64,000 nucleotides of DNA from Streptomyces sp. NBC_00704 (GTDB lineage: Bacteria > Actinomycetota > Actinomycetes > Streptomycetales > Streptomycetaceae), in the NCBI RefSeq assembly GCF_036226605.1, contig NZ_CP109000.1:7746501-7810500 (forward strand). Direction: 5' to 3'. The notes under the pieces are model-generated. The model was not told where the DNA came from. It searched no databases and saw nothing but the letters and a program-made list of their open reading frames with translations. Both the position numbers and the translations under genes were made by a program. The stretch's first letter is position 1, and each line of letters starts with the position of its first letter. This document shows positions 42,926-50,535 of this stretch, in pieces.

Positions 42926-44157
42926 GCGGCGATGTCCCCCGTCCCACGGTGGCGAGCGGCAGGGAAAACCCAGGCCCGCAGGAGCAGGAAGCGCAGCAGG
43001 GTCGCGGCAAGGCCGGCGGCGACGAGGACGCCGACCTCCGTGCCGTGCGAGGCCCGGGGCGCCGCATGCTGAAGTGCCGCAAGCGATCCGCTGGTCAGGA
43101 CGAGGCCGATCACGAAGACCAGGAGGCCCTTGGCCTGGTGGCGCAGGGCGTCGTCGCGGCCGCGGAGCCCGAAGGTGAGCCGCCGGTTCGCGGCGGTGTT
43201 GGCCAGGGCGCAGGCCAGCAGCGCCAGTGCGTTGGAGCCCTGGGACCCGCAGACCGGGCGCAGCGCGGTGTACAGCAGCACGTAGCCGATCGTGCTCACG
43301 GCGCCCACGGTGGCGAAGCGCAGCAACTGGCCGGCCAGCCCCGCGCGCACCTGGTCGGCGGCGCCGCGGCGAAGTCCCGCTGTCGGCAGAGTGCCACGGG
43401 CCAGCTCGCGGCCGAGCCTCGCGATGCCCCGCAGGTCTGCCAGCGCCGTGGCCACCAGGTCCACCCGGCTGTCAGGATCGTCCACCCAGTCGACCGGCAC
43501 CTCGTGGATCCGCAGCCCGGCCCGCTCGGCTATCACCAGCAGTTCGGTGTCGAAGAACCATTCCGAGTCCTTCACCAGGGGCAGCAACCGTTCGGCCACG
43601 TCCCGTCGCACCGCCTTGAAGCCGCACTGCGCGTCGGAGAATCCCACCGCGAGGGCGGAGCGCAGCAGGGCGTTGTAACAGCGGGAGATGATCTCGCGCT
43701 TGGGGCCGCGCACCACCCGCGAGCCGCGGGCCAGGCGCGTGCCGATGGCGATGTCGGAGTGCCCGGAGATCAGCGGTGCGACCAGTGGCAGCAGCGCCGT
43801 CAGATCGGTGGACAGGTCGACGTCCAGGTAGGCGAGCACCGGTGCCCGTGAACCGGACCAGGCGGCGTGCAGCGCCCGCCCGCGCCCCTTCTGGCCCAGC
43901 CGTGTCCACTGCACCTCAGGCAGCTCCGCGGCCAGCCGAGCCGCGATCGAAGGGGTCGCGTCGGCACTGGCGTTGTCCGCGACGGTGATCCGGAACGCGT
44001 ACGGAAAGGTCTCGCACAGATGGGCATGAAGCCGCCGGACGCTCGGCTCCAGATCCCTCTCCTCGTTGAACACCGGCACGACCACGTCCAGGACGGGCTC
44101 GCGATGGTGCACCGGCAACGGTGTACGCAGGGGGAGTGGGCTCACCAGTTCTGTCAC
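42922..44157 (-). CDS. GT2 polyprenyl-phosphate glycosyltransferase fused to GtrA
   Basis: A 411-residue fusion. Residues 20-255 are a GT2 domain of the DPM1/ppm type: LDVVVPVFNEERDLEPSVRR, RITVADNASADATPSIAAR, the DxD-like metal site VLAYLDVDLSTDL and GFKAVRRDVAERLLPL. Residues 275-400 form a GtrA-type four-helix membrane domain (LLRFATVGAVSTIGYVLLYT; LALLACALANTAANRRLTFG). It should make polyprenyl-phosphate sugar on the inner face, and GtrA may help flip or anchor it. Encoded next to the PIG-V-like transferase that would use the product. Confidence 0.9.
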   Translation of the reverse strand: MTELVSPLPLRTPLPVHHREPVLDVVVPVFNEERDLEPSVRRLHAHLCETFPYAFRITVADNASADATPSIAARLAAELPEVQWTRLGQKGRGRALHAAWSGSRAPVLAYLDVDLSTDLTALLPLVAPLISGHSDIAIGTRLARGSRVVRGPKREIISRCYNALLRSALAVGFSDAQCGFKAVRRDVAERLLPLVKDSEWFFDTELLVIAERAGLRIHEVPVDWVDDPDSRVDLVATALADLRGIARLGRELARGTLPTAGLRRGAADQVRAGLAGQLLRFATVGAVSTIGYVLLYTALRPVCGSQGSNALALLACALANTAANRRLTFGLRGRDDALRHQAKGLLVFVIGLVLTSGSLAALQHAAPRASHGTEVGVLVAAGLAATLLRFLLLRAWVFPAARHRGTGDIAA

Positions 44158-44265
44158 TGTTCATCCGCTTTCGTGTGCTGTCGCAGGGCAGGCTGAGGTC
44201 ACGCACGGCAGGGGGCGAAGGGGGCGGGGGCCACTGCCGGGCGGGGGTGTTCGGCGCTGCTGCGT

Positions 44266-44796
44266 CTATCCGGAGTCGGCGGAGCCGCCGTGGGACGAGG
44301 CCCTCATCGTCGGAGGTGTCGTCGTCGGCGCCGCCGGCGTGGTGGCCGAGACGTTCGCCGTGCCGGTGCTGGAGGGTGACGCGGTGCCGGTCTCGTTGCC
44401 GGTCGCGGTCGGCGGTGTGAGCGAACTGCTCGTCGTGGCCGGGGCCGTGGACGTTGCGGCGGTCCCTCCGGCGGTCGCGGTGGGGCCGGCGGTGGGGAGC
44501 GTGCTCGGCGAGGCGTCCGGTGTCGGCGCCGGAGTCGCGTGCGGGGACGTCGGGCCGACCGCGGGCCGGGGGAGAGGGGCCTGCGGCCTGGTCTCGGAGG
44601 AGTCGCGGGGCAGCAGGAAGAAGCCGAGGCCGAGTCCGGCCACGGCCAGCACCGAACCGACGGCCTTCTGCACCGCGCGTGCGCGGCGTCGGGCCCGCAC
44701 CCGGGCCCGGAGGCCCGTGCGGTGTTCGGGCCCGAAGGGAGTGTGCTCCTGGGAGTCGCGCATCATCCGCGCCAGCTCCCGCTCGAAATGGTCCAT
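44266..44796 (-). CDS. Ser/Thr/Pro-rich single-pass membrane protein, putative anti-sigma partner
   Basis: A 176-residue protein. The N-terminal 50 residues (MDHFERELARMMRDSQEHTP, then a run of Arg) are cytoplasmic. One helix, GSVLAVAGLGLGFFLL, is near residues 48-63. The remaining ~110 residues outside the membrane are dominated by Ser, Thr, Pro and Ala, ending SADSG. GGGGAGG precedes ATG 44796, only 11 bases from the sigma-factor stop, so it is positioned like an anti-sigma factor, although no zinc (ZAS) motif is present. The Ser/Thr-rich exterior looks like an O-glycosylation target for the transferases encoded next. Confidence 0.72.
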   Translation of the reverse strand: MDHFERELARMMRDSQEHTPFGPEHRTGLRARVRARRRARAVQKAVGSVLAVAGLGLGFFLLPRDSSETRPQAPLPRPAVGPTSPHATPAPTPDASPSTLPTAGPTATAGGTAATSTAPATTSSSLTPPTATGNETGTASPSSTGTANVSATTPAAPTTTPPTMRASSHGGSADSG

Positions 44797-44807
44797 GGCC
44801 CTCCCCT

Positions 44808-45314
44808 TCATCCGACCGGTTCGATGACATCGCCGAGGATCCGGCGCAGCCGGGCCACGCCGCGCGAAGCGTGGGACCGGACGGTGCCCACCGGACATCC
44901 CAGTGCTTCCGCGACCTGCTTCTCCGGCAGGTCCTGGTAGTAGCGCAGTACGACCGCGGCCCGTTGCCGCGGCGGCAGCTGGACCAACGCGGCCTCCAGC
45001 CGCGTGCGTTCGGCCACGGAGGCGGACACGTCACCCACCTCCGTCACATCGGGCAGTTCCTCGGCCGGGCGCTCGCCCCACCACCGCCGACGCGCCGACC
45101 GCGCCGCCGCCCGGGCCAGCACCTTGCGCACATACGCCTCGGGGGCCTCCTCCGCGATGCGCGGCCAGACGAACCAGAGCTTGACCAGGGCCTCCTGCAA
45201 CAGATCCTCGGCCCGGTGCCGATCACCTCCTACGAGCAGACGGGCCAGGTGGAACAACGCCGACCAGCGGGCCGCCACGAACCCGTCGAACGCATCGGCT
45301 CGACTCTGCTCCAT
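44808..45314 (-). CDS. SigE-family ECF sigma factor
   Basis: A 168-residue extracytoplasmic-function sigma factor. Region 2 is FDGFVAARWSALFHLARLLV, then HRAEDLLQEALVKLWFVWPR. Region 4 is LPPRQRAAVVLRYYQDLPEK followed by ALGCPVGTVRSHASRGVARL. This spacing is that of the Streptomyces 'SigE family' sigma-70 group. Start ATG 45314 follows GAGGA; the upstream open frame is spurious. It heads a leftward four-gene order and probably drives it. Confidence 0.92.
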   Translation of the reverse strand: MEQSRADAFDGFVAARWSALFHLARLLVGGDRHRAEDLLQEALVKLWFVWPRIAEEAPEAYVRKVLARAAARSARRRWWGERPAEELPDVTEVGDVSASVAERTRLEAALVQLPPRQRAAVVLRYYQDLPEKQVAEALGCPVGTVRSHASRGVARLRRILGDVIEPVG

Positions 45315-45401
45315 CCCCACCGTCCTCGTTCCGGCCGTCCCCCTACACCTGGAGAAAGACGCCGGCCCCCGCGCGACGCTGCACCCGCTGCACATGATCC
45401 A

Positions 45402-45434
45402 GGTCACATCACCCTCCGAGGGCGGCGTGTGACC
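45402..45434. promoter_or_regulatory. GGTCACA...TGTGACC dyad upstream of the sigma gene
   Basis: GGTCACA (45402-45408) and TGTGACC (45428-45434) are perfect inverted arms with an inner CCCTC/GAGGG pair. It lies 88 bases upstream of the sigma-factor start in the 371-base gap shared with the rightward GNAT gene. It is a possible operator or leader hairpin; the rest of that gap holds nothing recognisable. Confidence 0.5.
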
Positions 45435-45685
45435 GCAAGGAGACCGAAGCCGGACAGGACGACACCCACCCGCATGAGCGACGGTGGGCCGGGCGGACGG
45501 GCCGACCGGGACCGAGGCCGCGCCGAGCCGGGCCGAGGTCCGCGCCGGGCCGTGGCGCCCCGCGCCGCCCTGCGGTCCCGCCCCCGAGCCGGCCCCGCCC
45601 TGCATCCGCTCCCCAGGGAGCGAAACCCTTGGCCCGACTCAAGACGCCTGATCACGTAACGGATGCGGGTGTTATCGTCCCACGC

Positions 45686-46216
45686 ATGGCTGAACTGATC
45701 GCTCCCACAGCACAGTTGCACGCCTCATGGCTCGCAGCGCGTGCCGAGTGGCAGCCCGGTGCTCACCAGGACGGGGCCGGCCTGCGTCTGGCCGGTGACG
45801 ATGACCTCGACAGCCCCGACGGGTTCGCCGCATGGGTCCAGCGCCTGCGACAGCAAGCCGACCGGTCGCTGCCCGTCGGCGAAGGACGCGTGCACGCCAC
45901 GCACTGGTGGATCGTCGACGGTGAGACCTACCTCGGGGCCATCGACCTTCGGCACTACCTGAACGCCCTCCTCCTGGAAGGCGGCGGGCACATCGGATAC
46001 AGCGTCCGGCCCTCTGCCAGGAGACGCGGACTGGCCTCACGGGCGCTGGGGACCGTTCTGCTCAAGGCGCCCTCGCTCGGCCTGGACCGGGTCCTCCTCA
46101 CCTGTGACGACGGCAACGTCGGCTCGGCGCGCACCATCGAACGCAACGGCGGCGTCCTTGAGGACGTGCGCAGCACCGCCGCCGGGGTCAAACGCCGCTA
46201 CTGGGTCACTTTCTGA
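45686..46216 (+). CDS. GNAT-family acetyltransferase
   Basis: A 176-residue acetyltransferase. HWWIVDGETYLGAIDLRHYL gives the central strands, GHIGYSVRPSARRRGLASRA the acetyl-CoA loop (R-x-x-G-x-A), and VLLTCDDGNVGSARTIERNG the C-terminal motif. Start ATG 45686 (MAELIAPTAQLHASWLAARA). Substrate unknown; no operon partner. Confidence 0.9.
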   Translation: MAELIAPTAQLHASWLAARAEWQPGAHQDGAGLRLAGDDDLDSPDGFAAWVQRLRQQADRSLPVGEGRVHATHWWIVDGETYLGAIDLRHYLNALLLEGGGHIGYSVRPSARRRGLASRALGTVLLKAPSLGLDRVLLTCDDGNVGSARTIERNGGVLEDVRSTAAGVKRRYWVTF

Positions 46217-46338
46217 GGCATCGTCACCGGCGGAGGAACTTCCCGGGTGGCCCGCGGCAGCACGCGTTCCACGGCCTCGCGACCTCCGTCCCTTCTCGTC
46301 CTGTCCGGGCACAAGCGCAGGCTCGCTACCCTGGCCGG

Positions 46339-46698
46339 ATGATCGAGACTCTTCCTCCCTGTCCGAAGTGCTCCTGTGAGTACACCTACGAGATGAACGC
46401 CCTGGCGGTGTGCCCGGAGTGCGGGCATGAGTGGGTTCCCGCCGAAAGAGGTGCGGAGGCCGCCGACGCCGCCGGGCAGCGGGTCGTCAAGGACGCCGTC
46501 GGCAACGTGCTGCAGGACGGTGACACGGTGACCATCGTCAAGGCGCTCAAGGTCAAGGGAAGCCCCTCGGGCCTCAAGGCCGGCGTCAAGGTGCGCAACA
46601 TCCGCCTCGTCGACGGCGTCGACGGCCACGACATCGACTGCAAGATCGATGGCTTCGGGGCGATGCAGCTCAAGTCCAGCGTGGTCAAGAAGGCCTGA
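46339..46698 (+). CDS. PhnA/YjdM-type zinc-ribbon protein
   Basis: A 119-residue protein. The N-terminal zinc ribbon is PPCPKCSCEYTYE and AVCPECGHEW. The C-terminal PhnA/YjdM domain includes VVKDAVGNVLQDGDTVTIVK, VKGSPSGLKAGVKVRNIRLV and HDIDCKIDGFGAMQLKSSVV. This is the full family length. Once linked to phosphonate use, its real role is unclear. Stand-alone between a GNAT and the ArsR-SulP unit. Confidence 0.93.
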   Translation: MIETLPPCPKCSCEYTYEMNALAVCPECGHEWVPAERGAEAADAAGQRVVKDAVGNVLQDGDTVTIVKALKVKGSPSGLKAGVKVRNIRLVDGVDGHDIDCKIDGFGAMQLKSSVVKKA

Positions 46699-46753
46699 CC
46701 CCTCGAGGAAGGCCCCCTTCGTGGAGGGGGTGCACGGGATGCAGCCTGATGCT

Positions 46754-46775
46754 CAATTGCAAAATTTCGCAATTG
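46754..46775. promoter_or_regulatory. ArsR-type operator upstream of the first SulP-cassette regulator
   Basis: CAATTGC (46754-46760) and GCAATTG (46769-46775) are perfect inverted arms eight bases apart in a local AT-rich island, about 95 bases before the ArsR start. The inner TTGC-N8-GCAA is shared with the site at 50342-50357. Confidence 0.7.
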
Positions 46776-46868
46776 GTAAGATGCTGTATTGGCTGTGCTC
46801 GCAGACAGTCGCAGTGCAGCCTTCGTGTCCGCCCCCGGGAGGGGCCTTCCAGGGGAAGCCGAGGGATC

Positions 46869-47210
46869 GTGTCCGTTCCGCTCTACCAGGCCAAGGCCGA
46901 GTTCTTCCGCATGCTCGGTCATCCCGTACGGATACGAGTGCTGGAGCTGCTGCAGGACGGGCCGATGCCGGTACGGGACCTGCTGGCCGCCATCGAGGTG
47001 GAACCCGCGGGTCTGTCCCAGCAGCTGGCGGTCCTGCGCCGCTCCGGGATCGTCGGCGCCACCCGGCAGGGCTCGACGGTCGTCTACGAGCTGGCCGGCG
47101 GGGACGTGGCAGAGCTGATGAAGGCCGCGCGGCGGATCCTCACCGAGATGCTGGCCGGGCAGGGCGAGCTGCTGGCCGAGCTGCGGGACGACGGGGCTGT
47201 CGCACGATGA
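46869..47210 (+). CDS. ArsR/SmtB-family regulator (first of two paralogues)
   Basis: A 113-residue winged-helix regulator. SVPLYQAKAEFFRMLGHPVR and IRVLELLQDGPMPVRDLLAA open the fold, EPAGLSQQLAVLRRSGIVGA is the recognition region, and QGSTVVYELAGGDVAELMKA closes it. There is no cysteine anywhere, so it lacks the classical arsenic site and must sense otherwise. GTG start at 46869. Its stop overlaps the SulP start (ATGA), so it is co-translated with the transporter. The AT-rich dyad upstream is its likely operator. Confidence 0.88.
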   Translation: MSVPLYQAKAEFFRMLGHPVRIRVLELLQDGPMPVRDLLAAIEVEPAGLSQQLAVLRRSGIVGATRQGSTVVYELAGGDVAELMKAARRILTEMLAGQGELLAELRDDGAVAR

Positions 47211-48937
47211 CCACGGGATTCAGCACGGTGTGGGCCCGGATCACGTCCCTGCTGCCCGGTCGCGCCGACCTCGCGGACATCCGGCGCGACCCGCGCCGGG
47301 ACCTGCTCGCCGGCCTCACCGTGGCGGTCGTCGCGCTGCCGCTCGCGCTCGGCTTCGGCGTCTCCTCCGGGCTCGGCGCCGAGGCGGGCCTCGCGACCGC
47401 CGTGGTCGCGGGCGCGCTGGCCGCGGTGTTCGGCGGGTCCAGCCTCCAGGTGTCCGGCCCGACCGGCGCCATGACGGTCGTCCTGGTGCCGATCGTCGGC
47501 CGGTACGGCCCGGGTGGGGTGCTCACCGTCGGCCTGATGGCGGGCGTCATGCTCGTCGGCCTGGCCGTGCTGCGGGCCGGCAAGTACATGCAGTACGTGC
47601 CCGCCCCCGTCGTGGAGGGCTTCACCCTCGGCATCGCCTGCGTGATCGGCCTTCAGCAGGTCCCGAACGCGCTCGGCGTGCCCAGACCCGAAGGCGACCG
47701 CGTGCTCGTGGTGACGTGGCGGGCGGTCGGGGAGTTCGCGCAGAGCCCGAACTGGACGGCGGTCGGCTTCGCGGTCGCCGTGGCCGCGCTCATGCTGCTC
47801 GGCGCCCGGTGGCGGCCGACCGTACCGTTCTCGATCGTCGCCGTGATCGCGGCGACGATCGTGGCACGGCTGGCCCACCTGGACGCGGCGAAGCCGATCG
47901 GTGACCTCCCCTCGGGCCTGCCCGCCCCGTCCCTGTCCTTCCTCGACCCCGGCTCCCTCGGCACGCTGCTCGCTCCCGCCGTGGCGGTCGCCGCCCTGGC
48001 CGCGCTGGAGTCGCTGCTGTCGGCGTCGGTCGCGGACGGCATGACCGTGGGCCAGCGGCACGACCCGGACCGTGAGCTGTTCGGGCAGGGGCTGGCCAAC
48101 ATCGCCGCCCCGCTGTTCGGCGGAGTACCGGCAACCGGCGCGATCGCCCGCACCGCGGTCAACGTCCGCACCGGAGCCGGCTCGCGCCTCGCCGCCCTCA
48201 CCCACGCCGCCGTCCTCGCCGTGATCGTCCTCGCGGCGGCGCCGCTGGTCTCGAGGATCCCGCTGGCCGCGCTGGCCGGCGTGCTGCTGGCCACCGCCAT
48301 CCGCATGGTCGAGGTCGGCTCGCTGCGGGCGATGGCCAAGGCCACCCGCTCGGACGCGTTCATCCTCGTCCTGACCGCGGTGGCGACCCTGGTCCTGGAC
48401 CTCGTCTACGCGGTGATCATCGGCCTCGTCGTCGCGGGCGCCCTCGCGCTGCGCGCCGTCGCCCAGCAGGCCCGCATCGACCAGGTGCCGCTCGAGACGG
48501 GTGATCACAGCGCCGAGGAACACGCCCTGCTCGCCGAGCACATCGTGGCGTACCGCATCGACGGACCGCTGTTCTTCGCCGCCGCGCACCGCTTCCTGCT
48601 GGAGCTGACCGAGGTCGCCGACGTCCGCGTGGTGATCCTGCGCATGTCGCGGGTGTCGACCATGGACGCCACCGGCGCCCTGGTCCTCAAGGACGCGGTG
48701 GAGAAGCTGAAGCGGCGCGGCATTCTCGTCCTCGCCTCCGCCATACGCCCCGGCCAGCGTCAGGTCCTGGAGTCCGTCGGCGCGCTGGAACTGCTGCGCC
48801 ACGCGGGACACGAGTACGCCACCACCCCCGAGGCGATCCGGGCCGCCCGCGACCACCTGGAGACGGCCGGAGTGCTGCCCGCCCTTGCCGCCCGGACGTC
48901 CGGGACGTCCCGGACGTCCAGTGAGGAAGCCCTGTGA
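47207..48937 (+). CDS. SulP-family anion transporter with STAS domain
   Basis: A 576-residue SulP/SLC26 protein. About 11-14 helices: LAGLTVAVVALPLALGFGVS near residue 36, SLQVSGPTGAMTVVLVPIVG (signature), FTLGIACVIGLQQVPNALGV, FGGVPATGAIARTAVNVRTG, then AFILVLTAVATLVLDLVYAV. The C-terminal STAS domain runs from about 440 to 545 (IVAYRIDGPLFFAAAHRFLL; VVILRMSRVSTMDATGALVL). Transports sulfate, bicarbonate or another oxyanion; specificity cannot be read. Overlaps the ArsR stop and the next small ORF, so it is the second gene of a tightly coupled unit. Confidence 0.92.
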   Translation: MTTGFSTVWARITSLLPGRADLADIRRDPRRDLLAGLTVAVVALPLALGFGVSSGLGAEAGLATAVVAGALAAVFGGSSLQVSGPTGAMTVVLVPIVGRYGPGGVLTVGLMAGVMLVGLAVLRAGKYMQYVPAPVVEGFTLGIACVIGLQQVPNALGVPRPEGDRVLVVTWRAVGEFAQSPNWTAVGFAVAVAALMLLGARWRPTVPFSIVAVIAATIVARLAHLDAAKPIGDLPSGLPAPSLSFLDPGSLGTLLAPAVAVAALAALESLLSASVADGMTVGQRHDPDRELFGQGLANIAAPLFGGVPATGAIARTAVNVRTGAGSRLAALTHAAVLAVIVLAAAPLVSRIPLAALAGVLLATAIRMVEVGSLRAMAKATRSDAFILVLTAVATLVLDLVYAVIIGLVVAGALALRAVAQQARIDQVPLETGDHSAEEHALLAEHIVAYRIDGPLFFAAAHRFLLELTEVADVRVVILRMSRVSTMDATGALVLKDAVEKLKRRGILVLASAIRPGQRQVLESVGALELLRHAGHEYATTPEAIRAARDHLETAGVLPALAARTSGTSRTSSEEAL

Positions 48938-49131
48938 CGGTCAAGCTCACCGTACCGACGGTGATCACCCACCCCGGCGAGGCCGCCCTCCCTCACCGCG
49001 TCGAGGGCGTGAGAGGCGCCCCCGTGCGGCGCACGCCCGGCGGCTGGAGCCGCGGCCCGCACGACACCCCGCCCCACCTGCACGCCAGGCGGCCGGTCAC
49101 CGGCTTCCGCCTCGCCCGTGCGGAGGCGTGA
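48934..49131 (+). CDS. Small coupled ORF between SulP and RsbW-like genes
   Basis: A 65-residue frame starting GTG within the SulP stop (GTGA overlap) and ending TGATG on the start of the ATPase gene. These junctions on both sides are what translational coupling looks like. The product, starting MTVKLTVPTVITHPGEAALP and rich in Arg/Pro/His, matches no family I know and has no membrane helix. It may be only a reading bridge for ribosomes. Confidence 0.4.
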   Translation: MTVKLTVPTVITHPGEAALPHRVEGVRGAPVRRTPGGWSRGPHDTPPHLHARRPVTGFRLARAEA

Positions 49132-49556
49132 TGTCCACACAGCTCGAAGCTCTGCCCCACCGGCACGTGCTCACGCTGCCCAACACACCGTCCGCCGTCC
49201 GTCTGGCCCGTGAGACCGCCGAAGACGCGCTGCTCGAATGGGGGATAGGCCTTCGCCACCCCACGGTGGACCCCGCCCTGCTGATCCTCGGCGAGCTGGT
49301 CACCAACACCGTGAGGCACGCTGCTCTCCTCTCCCCGCACGTCACGGTGATCTACGCGGCGGGCCACGACTGTCTGGCCTTCGCCGTCCACGACCGTCAC
49401 CCCTACCAGCCCCCGCTGTACGGCGCCGTCACGGGGGCCGGCGCCGGGGGCATCGGCACGGTGATGGAACTGGTCCTCGGCATGGGCGGTAGCGCCGTCG
49501 TCCGCGCGGATGCCGACGGCGGCGGCAAGAGCATCTGGATCACTCTCCCCCTCTGA
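49131..49556 (+). CDS. RsbW-like ATP-binding protein (HATPase_c_2)
   Basis: A 141-residue serine-kinase-type ATPase of the anti-sigma/RsbW class, common in Streptomyces. LPNTPSAVRLARETAEDALL opens; LLILGELVTNTVRHAALLSP is the N-box with the Glu and Asn used for Mg-ATP; CLAFAVHDRHPYQPP is the G1-like strand (VHDRHP replaces the usual VxDxGxG form); GGIGTVMELVLGMGG is the G2 region and SIWITLPL the last strand. Such proteins bind a sigma factor or phosphorylate a STAS antagonist. A STAS gene follows 36 bases later. Confidence 0.85.
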   Translation: MSTQLEALPHRHVLTLPNTPSAVRLARETAEDALLEWGIGLRHPTVDPALLILGELVTNTVRHAALLSPHVTVIYAAGHDCLAFAVHDRHPYQPPLYGAVTGAGAGGIGTVMELVLGMGGSAVVRADADGGGKSIWITLPL

Positions 49557-49592
49557 ACCCAACAGGCCGCACACGCAGGGAAGTTCACCATC

Positions 49593-50003
49593 ATGACGAT
49601 CGACTGGCGCTACACCGTCGAGGAGAACCTCGGCGTCCTCTCCGTCGCGGGACATCTGGGCCCGGAGGCCGTCCGCCGCTTCACCGGAGCCGTCGGCTGG
49701 GCGCTGGCCCGCGGCAAGGGACCGGTCATCGTGGACCTCACGGAACTGCGCGGCTGGTCGGCCGAGGGACAGCTGGCGATCACCGACGCCGCCCGCCGGC
49801 TCGCCGCGGTCGGGCGGAGCGTGGAGCTGGCCGCGATCCCGCCCGACGGATCCCTCGTCGCCGAAGGAGACGGCCCGCCCGTCCCCGTGCACGCCGACCT
49901 GGCCGCCGCACTCGCCGCGCACGGCGCGCACGGCGCAGGGCACAGGGAGTCGGCGGAGGCACGTCACGAGTGGCGTACGACGGGATGGCCGGACGGGGAG
50001 TGA
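49593..50003 (+). CDS. STAS-domain protein, anti-sigma antagonist type
   Basis: A 136-residue protein. YTVEENLGVLSVAGHLGPEA is the first STAS strand-helix, then FTGAVGWALARGKGPVIVDL and the phospho-site region TELRGWSAEGQLAITDAARR; the usual Asp-Ser of the STAS loop reads GWSAEG, so Ser is retained without the typical S-x-G context. The C-terminus is an unstructured His/Ala/Gly-rich tail (AAHGAHGAGHRE). It is presumably the partner of the RsbW-like ATPase just upstream. Confidence 0.78.
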   Translation: MTIDWRYTVEENLGVLSVAGHLGPEAVRRFTGAVGWALARGKGPVIVDLTELRGWSAEGQLAITDAARRLAAVGRSVELAAIPPDGSLVAEGDGPPVPVHADLAAALAAHGAHGAGHRESAEARHEWRTTGWPDGE

Positions 50004-50070
50004 TCCCGCGCTTCGACGTCAGCGACGGCTGCACTGCCGATGGCATGCTCCGGGGAACCGGATCCTGCTC

Positions 50071-50155
50071 GACCGACTCGAACTCGACCGGCTCGAACTC
50101 GACCGACTCGAACTCGACCGACTCGAACTCGACCGACTCGAACTCGACCGGCTCG
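50071..50155. repeat. 15-bp tandem repeat, 5.7 copies
   Basis: GACCG(A/G)CTCGAACTC is repeated five times plus ten bases, with only A/G variation at one position. Being a multiple of three it stays open in all frames (Ser/Thr/Asp/Asn on plus, Val-Glu-Phe-Glu-Ser on minus). It lies between the STAS gene and the second ArsR and looks like a slippage-generated array, not CRISPR. Confidence 0.9.
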
Positions 50156-50341
50156 TTATGCGCCTCGCCGCACCGCGGCCGGGAACCGCCCAGGCCGACG
50201 GCGGCGGACCGGCACGTGAGGCGGCGGACGCCGGGCGCTCCAGCCGCGTCCGCGGCCCGCGGCGGGAGCTTCGGACCCTTCCGAGGTGCGTTCTTCCGGC
50301 GTCCTCCCTCGCACACACCGGCCTTCCTCGGACGTACAGAG

Positions 50342-50357
50342 TTGCTAATATCGGCAA
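50342..50357. promoter_or_regulatory. Second TTGC-N8-GCAA operator, before the second ArsR
   Basis: TTGC (50342-50345) and GCAA (50354-50357) repeat the core and spacing of the dyad before the first ArsR (46754-46775), again in an AT-rich pocket of otherwise GC-rich DNA. It lies about 180 bases before ATG 50536; the intervening DNA is otherwise unremarkable. Confidence 0.6.
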
Positions 50358-50535
50358 TTGTTGAGGCCGTCACCGCTGGTTTGGGGCGGATCGGTTTCTC
50401 GTGCATCGATTCGGCGCAGCCGCCGACGCGGGCGAGGACGGGCCGCATGTGTGGGACGAACAGGTGGACGCGGACGCGATGCGCCGAGGACCGGCCGGGA
50501 CGGCCGTGCTGCTCCGCCGGGGAGGGGACGGCACG

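Noticed and set aside
41130..50155. CRISPR array
   Set aside because: The two arrays in this span (41130-41169 and 50071-50155) are direct tandem repeats of 8 and 15 bp with no spacers, and no cas genes are present.
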